Below the pieces are notes generated by a model, which made no database searches, was not told where the DNA came from, and was given only the letters and a program-made list of their open reading frames with translations. The translations under genes were made by a program, and so were the position numbers. A DNA stretch of 64,000 bases from JBFLYH01 sp964630235 (GTDB lineage: Bacteria > Oederibacteriota > JAAXVQ01 > JAUVAV01), in assembly GCA_964630235.1 (NCBI GenBank), contig CAZVUO010000002.1, positions 186,001-250,000 of the forward strand, in the 5' to 3' direction. Below, piece after piece: positions 59,068 to 64,000 of the stretch (position 1 is its first letter; every line of letters begins with the position of its first letter).

Positions 59068-59159
59068 AGGCTGCTGAAGAACCCTAATAGATTCATTTAG
59101 CAGCTTCCAAGCTGCGCGGACGAAAAAAGCCGCTCTGCGGGCTTTTTCATCAGCCTGTT
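59065..59159. mobile_element. MITE-like element with imperfect terminal inverted repeats, copy 2
   Basis: Left end AACAGGCTGCTGAAGAACCC (59065-59084), right end GGGCTTTTTCATCAGCCTGTT (59139-59159). Ends match copy 1 at 52410-52590. The right part also forms the terminator hairpin (about 59122-59148) after the HAD gene. Confidence 0.6.
59122..59148 (-). terminator. Terminator-like hairpin after the HAD gene
   Basis: GAAAAAAGCCGC / GCGGGCTTTTTC with two mismatches and flanking A/T runs, 17 bases after the HAD stop; it resembles the perfect hairpin at 52554-52580. Confidence 0.65.
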
Positions 59160-59164
59160 AAATT

Positions 59165-59860
59165 TTACTGCGCCCGCTGTCCAGGGGGCAGCAGATCGAG
59201 GACATACCGGGCCAGGGTCTGCAGGGAGGGGAAACAGTGCTCCGCTTCCTGCAATCGGTCGCAGCCCAGCGAGGTGCCCACGGCCAGCACCGGAAGCCCC
59301 GCGGCCCGGGCCGACCGGATGCCCAGGGGCGCGTTCTCGACCACCACGGCCTGGTCCGCGTCCAGCTCGAGCGCGGCCAGAGCGCGCAGATACGGCTCGG
59401 GATGCGGCTTGCCGCGCTCCACCTGGTCGCCGGTGATGATGATTTCAAATTTTTTCTGGATGTCCAGCGGCAGGCTCACGTCCAGTTCCTGCCGGGCGGT
59501 CCCGGTCACCAGGGCCAGGCGCTGGCCGCGGGCCAGGAGCGCGCCGAGGAATTCCGGGACCCCGGCGAACACCTCCACCTGGGCGATCTCCTTGAAGCGC
59601 GTTTCTTTGTGCCGGATCAGCTCCTCGATCTGCTCGAGGGTGGCACGGACCCCGCGCTGCCGCAGGAAATGATCCACGGCCGAAGGGCCGGACTCCCCTT
59701 CCCGCTCGTATACTTCCTCGGGCGTGATCGAGAGCCCCGCGCGCCGGAACGTCTCTTCCCAGGCGCGCGCGTGGTAGGGCATGCCGTTGATAATCACGCC
59801 GTCCATGTCGAAGATCACCGCCCGGATCGCATCCGGCCGGATCGTGCCCGGCAATGTCAT
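59165..59860 (-). CDS. HAD-superfamily phosphatase/phosphomutase (beta-phosphoglucomutase-like)
   Basis: 231 residues from the ATG at 59860, which overlaps the stop of the upstream hydrolase gene (ATGA). Motif I VIFDMDGVIIN with the nucleophile Asp and acid/base Asp, a helical cap, motif II ALVTGTA, motif III lysine in RGKPHPEPYL and motif IV VVVENAPLGIRSARAAG, where the usual ED is EN, a pattern typical of beta-PGM-type enzymes. Dephosphorylates or isomerises a sugar phosphate; the substrate is unknown. Confidence 0.88.
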   Translation of the reverse strand: MTLPGTIRPDAIRAVIFDMDGVIINGMPYHARAWEETFRRAGLSITPEEVYEREGESGPSAVDHFLRQRGVRATLEQIEELIRHKETRFKEIAQVEVFAGVPEFLGALLARGQRLALVTGTARQELDVSLPLDIQKKFEIIITGDQVERGKPHPEPYLRALAALELDADQAVVVENAPLGIRSARAAGLPVLAVGTSLGCDRLQEAEHCFPSLQTLARYVLDLLPPGQRAQ

Positions 59861-60741
59861 GGGTTCGCGTCCTCCCCGGTTCTTTCCAAGTGGCGCCGGA
59901 AAAAGGCCAGCACGCGTTCCTGATATGCGGTGCGTTCCGCGAGCGCCGCCTGGCCGTGGTCCGCGCCCGGCACCAGCCAGTATTCCTTGGCGGCCGCGGG
60001 ACAGGCGTCGTAGAGCGCCCGCGAATGCCAGGCCGGCACCTGGCGGTCCGCCTCCCCGTGGATGAACAGGACCGGGCAGGTCAGGGAGCGGACCTCCCGC
60101 AGGGCCGAGGCCTCCTCCATCCGGCGATTCAGGAAAACCAGGCCATAAAGCTTCGACAGTTGCACGAAAGGCCATTTGAGCGGTCCAGGCGCCCAGCGGT
60201 AGGCGTCGCGGATCATGGTTTCCAAATCCTGGAACGGAGAATCCGCGACCAGGGCCTTCACGTCCGGGTGGTGCGCCTGGATGAACACCGCGGCCGACAG
60301 CGAGAACCCGAACTGCCCGATGCGCGCCGCGTCCACCTCGGGCCTGGTCTTCAGGTAGGCCATGACCGCGTCCACGTCCTGGCGCTCGTCGTACCCAAAC
60401 GTGGTGAACCGGCCCTGGCTTTCGCCGAACGCGCGGAAATCAAAGTACAGGCAGTTGAAGCGGCCGAGCAGGAACGCGGTCGCGGGCAGGATATTGCCTT
60501 TATCAAAGGGGTACCCATGCCCCACGACCACGGCCGCGGTGGTGCGGGTCGTGGGAATGAACCAGCCGGTCAGCTCCAGCCCGTCGGCCGTGGTCAAGGT
60601 CACGCGCTCATACTCGCAGCCGAAGGTTTTGGGCGTGGCCGGCGAATGGACGCGCGCCGGCATCAGGGCAACCACGAACACAGCCGCCGCGTAAACAGCG
60701 GCCACCAGCGCCAACACGGTTATAACGAGAATCACGCGCAT
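59857..60741 (-). CDS. Alpha/beta hydrolase with N-terminal membrane anchor
   Basis: 294 residues from the ATG at 60741 with AAGGG before it; an upstream GTG at 60798 lacks a ribosome-binding site. The N-terminal helix (MRVILVITVLALVAAVYAAAVFVVALM) anchors it. Catalytic parts: oxyanion VVGHGYPFDKG, nucleophile serine in GQFGFSLSAAV, acid in LFIHGEADRQVP, and histidine in PGADHGQA. Resembles the BAAT/YqkD-like serine hydrolases facing the periplasm. Coupled to the HAD gene. Confidence 0.85.
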   Translation of the reverse strand: MRVILVITVLALVAAVYAAAVFVVALMPARVHSPATPKTFGCEYERVTLTTADGLELTGWFIPTTRTTAAVVVGHGYPFDKGNILPATAFLLGRFNCLYFDFRAFGESQGRFTTFGYDERQDVDAVMAYLKTRPEVDAARIGQFGFSLSAAVFIQAHHPDVKALVADSPFQDLETMIRDAYRWAPGPLKWPFVQLSKLYGLVFLNRRMEEASALREVRSLTCPVLFIHGEADRQVPAWHSRALYDACPAAAKEYWLVPGADHGQAALAERTAYQERVLAFFRRHLERTGEDANP

Positions 60742-60837
60742 TTCCACGCCCTTCGCGATTGGCCTTGTTTCAGGTTCAAAACCGAAGGATTTTAGCACAG
60801 CCAGCGGAGCAAAACAACTCGGAATGATTCTCGCGGG

Positions 60838-61125
60838 TCAAAGGTTCTTGAACAGGTCGTCCCACTTGCGCAGGGAGGTCTCCTGGACCGAGTCCTTGCG
60901 CTGGGCGTGGAACGCGCGGAAGGTGAAGGCAGGACAATCATTGGCGGATTTCTTGTCCCGGCGCATGGGCAGTCCGGATGCCAGGCACTGCTGGAACGCA
61001 GCCGGCGAATAGGAACGGCAGTTCAAGCAGCAGTGCAGCGGCGCCGCGCAGTTGGGGCAGGCCGCTTCCCAGGTCAGCGACTCCGGCAGTTTGATCTCCT
61101 TCTGGCACTTGTAGCAGCGCTGCAT
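60838..61125 (-). CDS. Small cysteine-rich (zinc-ribbon-like) protein
   Basis: 95 residues, GGAGGG five bases before the ATG. Cysteine pairs CYKC (4, 7), CPNC (23, 26) form a zinc ribbon, and HCCLNC (32-36) with C47 and C64 could bind a second metal. Similar small proteins are common in uncultured bacteria without a known function. It is upstream of the hydrolase-HAD pair on the same strand. Confidence 0.8.
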   Translation of the reverse strand: MQRCYKCQKEIKLPESLTWEAACPNCAAPLHCCLNCRSYSPAAFQQCLASGLPMRRDKKSANDCPAFTFRAFHAQRKDSVQETSLRKWDDLFKNL

Positions 61126-61184
61126 GCGGCCCTCCGCAACTCAGTCTAGCCTCGCCGGACGGGAAAGGCAAGAGACAAAAGTGC

Positions 61185-61213
61185 TTGCGCCATGACCCCC
61201 TCTCCTTTAGAAT
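61185..61213 (+). promoter_or_regulatory. Candidate promoter of the diguanylate cyclase gene
   Basis: TTGCGC (61185-61190), 17-base spacer, TAGAAT (61208-61213), about 28 bases before the ATG, which has CGGAG six bases upstream. Confidence 0.6.
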
Positions 61214-61241
61214 TTAAACACTATCCTTACCGGAGCCGGGC

Positions 61242-62522
61242 ATGGGCCTCAACATCCGACAAAAAATCCTGCTGGCTTTCCTGATGGTCATCCTGGTTTC
61301 AGGCGCCGCGGTTTTTCTCATCCACAACAACAGCAATCAGATCACCAATCTCACCAACCTGATCATCAACGAGGACATGAAAAATATTTTGCGGTCACAA
61401 CGGATGATGGAGCACCTCTTGCACACGGACTGGGCCCTCTCCAAGTACCAGCTCACCCACCAGCCTTCCTGGCGCAACATGATCTATATCGCCCAGCGGG
61501 AGTTCAAAAAGGAATTCCTGGAAACCAAGCGCAATGTGGTCAGGGAAAACGAAAAAACCCTGACCGCCGAGATCAGCAAGCTGTACGAAAAATACGCCCG
61601 CCAGGTCGGCAACCAGATTGACCGTTTCGAGCAGGGACTGCTCGACGTTTCCACGCAGCAGTATCTCCGCCAGCAGGAAAGCGTCTTGGAGGACATCGTC
61701 AACCGGCTGCAGCAGCTTGGCGATCTGAACGCCGGCCGGCTCGACGAACGCCTGGAGCAGGCGAAGAGAATCAGCAAATTCAGCCAGAATCTCTCCGTGG
61801 CCGTGATCCTGGTGGTCACGCTGATTTCGGCCCTGCTGGTTTTCATCCTCAATCAAAGCATCATTTTGCCGATCCGGCGGCTGATGGAAGGCGTGCGCAA
61901 GTTCGCGGGAGGCAATTTCGCGGCCCAGGTGCCGATCACCTCGCAGGACGAAGTCGGCGAACTGTCCGGCGCCTTCAACGACATGGCCAAGAACATCCGG
62001 ACCGACCGGCAGAAACTGACCGCCCTCACCACGCTCGACGAAAAAACCGGACTCTTCAATTTCCGCCACTTCAAGCTGTCCGTGAACGAAGAAATCAAGC
62101 GCGCGGAGCGCTATAGCCGCCACCTGTCCCTGGTCATGATTGATATTGACCACTTCAAGCACTACAACGACACCAACGGCCATCCCATGGGCGATCTGCT
62201 GCTCAAGGAGCTGTCCCTGATCCTCAAAGAGTCCATCCGCGAAACCGACATGGTCGCCCGTTTCGGAGGCGAGGAGTTCATTTTGCTCCTGCCGGAAACA
62301 CCCCGCCGCGAAGCCCTTAAACTGGCGGAGAGCCTGCGCCTCCGCATTAAGAATCACGTCTTCCCCATGGAAGAGAAACAGCCCAATAAAGACCTGACCG
62401 TCAGCATGGGCGTGGCGTCCTTTCCCTCCCGCAATGTCGTCTCGTCGGACACTCTGCTGGAACGGGCCGACAAGGCCCTGTACAAAGCCAAAAAACAAGG
62501 ACGCAACCGGGTCTGCATCTGA
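61242..62522 (+). CDS. Membrane diguanylate cyclase with HAMP and GGDEF domains
   Basis: 426 residues. First membrane helix (ILLAFLMVILVSGAAVFLI), a periplasmic helical sensor of about 155 residues, second helix (VAVILVVTLISALLVFILN), HAMP (IILPIRRLMEGVRKFAGGNF) and a GGDEF domain with the active-site RFGGEEFILLLP. Five residues before it is RETD, a complete RxxD inhibitory site, so product feedback is expected. It makes c-di-GMP from two GTP; the PilZ protein in this window could be a receptor. No EAL domain. Confidence 0.95.
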   Translation: MGLNIRQKILLAFLMVILVSGAAVFLIHNNSNQITNLTNLIINEDMKNILRSQRMMEHLLHTDWALSKYQLTHQPSWRNMIYIAQREFKKEFLETKRNVVRENEKTLTAEISKLYEKYARQVGNQIDRFEQGLLDVSTQQYLRQQESVLEDIVNRLQQLGDLNAGRLDERLEQAKRISKFSQNLSVAVILVVTLISALLVFILNQSIILPIRRLMEGVRKFAGGNFAAQVPITSQDEVGELSGAFNDMAKNIRTDRQKLTALTTLDEKTGLFNFRHFKLSVNEEIKRAERYSRHLSLVMIDIDHFKHYNDTNGHPMGDLLLKELSLILKESIRETDMVARFGGEEFILLLPETPRREALKLAESLRLRIKNHVFPMEEKQPNKDLTVSMGVASFPSRNVVSSDTLLERADKALYKAKKQGRNRVCI

Positions 62523-62576
62523 TTTTTTTCGCATGATTTTACCGCCTCCTGGGTCTAATGGTTTAAGGAGGCACCC

Positions 62577-62957
62577 ATGCCCAATTCCCGTACGCGCATC
62601 CCGTTTCAAGCCATGGCTTCGGAATTGCGACGGCTCTCCCGCCAATTGGACGCGGCCCGCCGCCAAGGTCCCTGGCCCGTGGCGCATGCCTATGGACTGC
62701 ACCGCTCCACCGCGCGCCTGGCGCGCGCCGTGCTGCTCGCCGCGAAGAACCAGGCCAGCGGCGCCAAGGCCGGCTATTATCAAAACGCCCTGTCCGCCGC
62801 CCGCGCGGCGGAGATCTTGCTCGACCGGCCGCTGGAACGGCACTGGCTGTCGCGCCAGCGGCAGCGCCACCTGCGCCGCGACCTTGCCGGGCTGACCGCG
62901 CTCCTGCTGCGCGTGGTGGCGGCGCTGAAAAACACCGCCCCCGGCTCTAAAAATTAG
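62577..62957 (+). CDS. Small helical protein, unknown function
   Basis: 126 residues, rich in arginine and alanine, almost entirely predicted helical: ASELRRLSRQLDAARRQ, STARLARAVLLAAKNQAS, AEILLDRPLERHWLS, LAGLTALLLRVVAALK. The strong TAAGGAGGC ribosome-binding site supports a real gene. The pattern resembles small four-helix-bundle proteins, but no family is recognised. Downstream of the diguanylate cyclase by 54 bases, maybe in the same transcript. Confidence 0.7.
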   Translation: MPNSRTRIPFQAMASELRRLSRQLDAARRQGPWPVAHAYGLHRSTARLARAVLLAAKNQASGAKAGYYQNALSAARAAEILLDRPLERHWLSRQRQRHLRRDLAGLTALLLRVVAALKNTAPGSKN

Positions 62958-63080
62958 CGGCGCCGGACTTCCCGGCGCGGACACGCTTCACAAACAAAAC
63001 CGGAATTGCTGGATTACTTCCCACGGACATGACATGATAGGAAGGCCTTGCTGGGCGACTCTTTTTCGAGACGGGATCCC

Positions 63081-64000
63081 ATGCCCTTCCACTCTCCTGT
63101 TTTAGGACGCAAACTAAAATTCGGCCTGGCCCTGGGAGGCGGAGGAGCGCGCGGCCTGGCCCACATCGGCGTACTGCAAGCGCTCGAGGACGCGGGCCTC
63201 CGGCCCGATGTGGTGGTCGGCACATCCATGGGGGCGATCATGGGGGCGCTGTACGCGCACCTGCGGGACGCCAGGAAGATGGAGCAGGTGGTGCTGGCGC
63301 AGCTGCAGCACCCCAAAATGCGGCGGCTGGGCATGGAACAATTCGCGCGCACCCAAGCCCGCCACTTCCTGAAACGCAATCTCAACCAGGCCATCCAAAA
63401 CCTGGCCAAACTGTACCTGGTGACCGCGGCCTTGACGCGCGACCACATCATCGCCGCCGAGCAGGTCAAGGGCCTGCTCGCGCTGCTGCTGCCGGCGATC
63501 CAGATCTCCGAGCTCCCCCTGCCGTTCGCCGCCGTGGCCACGGACCTCCTGACCGGCAAGCCGTTCGTGTTCCGCGAGGGGCCGCTGCTTACAGCCGCGC
63601 AGGCCTCGGCCGCGATTCCCGGCGTGTTCGAACCCATCCAGTATGAGGGACGGCAGCTGGTGGACGGCGCCGTGGTGGCGCTAGTGCCCGTGCTGGAGAC
63701 CTTCGCCGCGGGCGCGGATTTTGTTTTGGCGGTGGATGTATCCCCGTTCCATCCCGCGCAGAAACCGTTCAAGACCGGCATTGAGATCTTTCTCCGGGCG
63801 GACATGATCAGCAATGCCACCCACCGGGATTACCAGCTGGAAAAAGCCGACGCCGTGATCGCCGTCCGGGACCTGCGGGCGGAATGGCATGAATTCGGAA
63901 AAACCCGGGCGATCATTGAAGCGGGTCAAGCCGGCGCGCTGCAATCCCTGCCCCAGGTGGCGGCCGCGATCCGCGACCGTCTGCCGTGGTGGAAGAGGTG
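63081..64000 (+). CDS. Patatin-like phospholipase (RssA type), cut by window end
   Basis: 306 residues are visible from the ATG at 63081; the last two bases (TG) could begin a stop codon. The oxyanion motif GLALGGGGARGLAHIGVL, nucleophile serine in VVGTSMGAIMG and the catalytic Asp in LVDGAVVALVPV give the Ser-Asp dyad of patatin phospholipases. Without a signal peptide, it is expected to be cytosolic or on the inner face of the membrane, hydrolysing phospholipid acyl chains. Confidence 0.92.
   Translation, partial: MPFHSPVLGRKLKFGLALGGGGARGLAHIGVLQALEDAGLRPDVVVGTSMGAIMGALYAHLRDARKMEQVVLAQLQHPKMRRLGMEQFARTQARHFLKRNLNQAIQNLAKLYLVTAALTRDHIIAAEQVKGLLALLLPAIQISELPLPFAAVATDLLTGKPFVFREGPLLTAAQASAAIPGVFEPIQYEGRQLVDGAVVALVPVLETFAAGADFVLAVDVSPFHPAQKPFKTGIEIFLRADMISNATHRDYQLEKADAVIAVRDLRAEWHEFGKTRAIIEAGQAGALQSLPQVAAAIRDRLPWWKR

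Noticed and set aside
59861..60175. N-terminal extension of the HAD protein to a start at 60175
   Set aside because: The extra 105 residues are an out-of-frame reading of the hydrolase gene; the ATGA overlap at 59857-59860 gives the natural start.

Overview
The window is 64 kb of GC-rich bacterial DNA with genes on both strands, most of them on the minus strand. Gene content (RsmD, RecG, L28, S20, RelA/SpoT, MurJ, HolA, LptE, LeuS, TolC, RND pump) indicates a chromosome of a Gram-negative-type bacterium with an outer membrane. A single uninterrupted 29.6-kb reading frame with a signal sequence, the DUF1538 plus two PII-like genes, and many short palindromic intergenic repeats suggest a member of Candidatus Omnitrophota (OP3). 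That assignment is inference from gene style; no rRNA is present.

Layout. 1-3.5 kb: the start of rsmD (cut by the window edge), a lone receiver-domain protein with a strong promoter, and a translationally coupled operon of a DUF1538 membrane protein and two PII-like proteins. 3.9-33.5 kb: one giant gene (9,856 codons) encoding a signal-peptide-bearing mosaic. Its parts resemble a ChaN/TIKI-like head, several methyltransferase-like folds, a UPF0489-like domain, HAD, GNAT, three membrane-hairpin plus zincin modules, a sucrose-phosphorylase-like (GH13_18) domain lacking its catalytic acids, two LOG-like domains, an aldose-epimerase-like domain, a histidine-kinase ATPase and a HAD domain whose two halves are in swapped order. 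Many modules occur two or three times, so the gene appears to have grown by internal duplication. A 59-residue membrane protein is encoded just upstream.

33.9-48.2 kb: housekeeping genes: recG, rpmB, ridA, relA/spoT coupled to a DUF374 acyltransferase, an O6-alkylguanine transferase-like gene, murJ, rpsT, and leuS-lptE-holA. Intergenic gaps here are filled with palindromic repeats of several families.

48.4-59 kb: envelope and signalling genes: a PorV/PorQ-like barrel, a DUF559 nuclease bounded by 32-bp inverted repeats (possible small mobile element), a secreted repeat protein with a FlgD-like tail, three paralogous ~181-residue proteins of uncertain family, a PilZ protein, and a TolC-RND pair without an adaptor gene.

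59-64 kb: a coupled alpha/beta hydrolase and HAD phosphatase, a zinc-ribbon protein, a HAMP-GGDEF diguanylate cyclase (c-di-GMP source for the PilZ protein, by inference), a small helical protein and a patatin-like phospholipase cut by the window end. No rRNA, tRNA or CRISPR array was seen.
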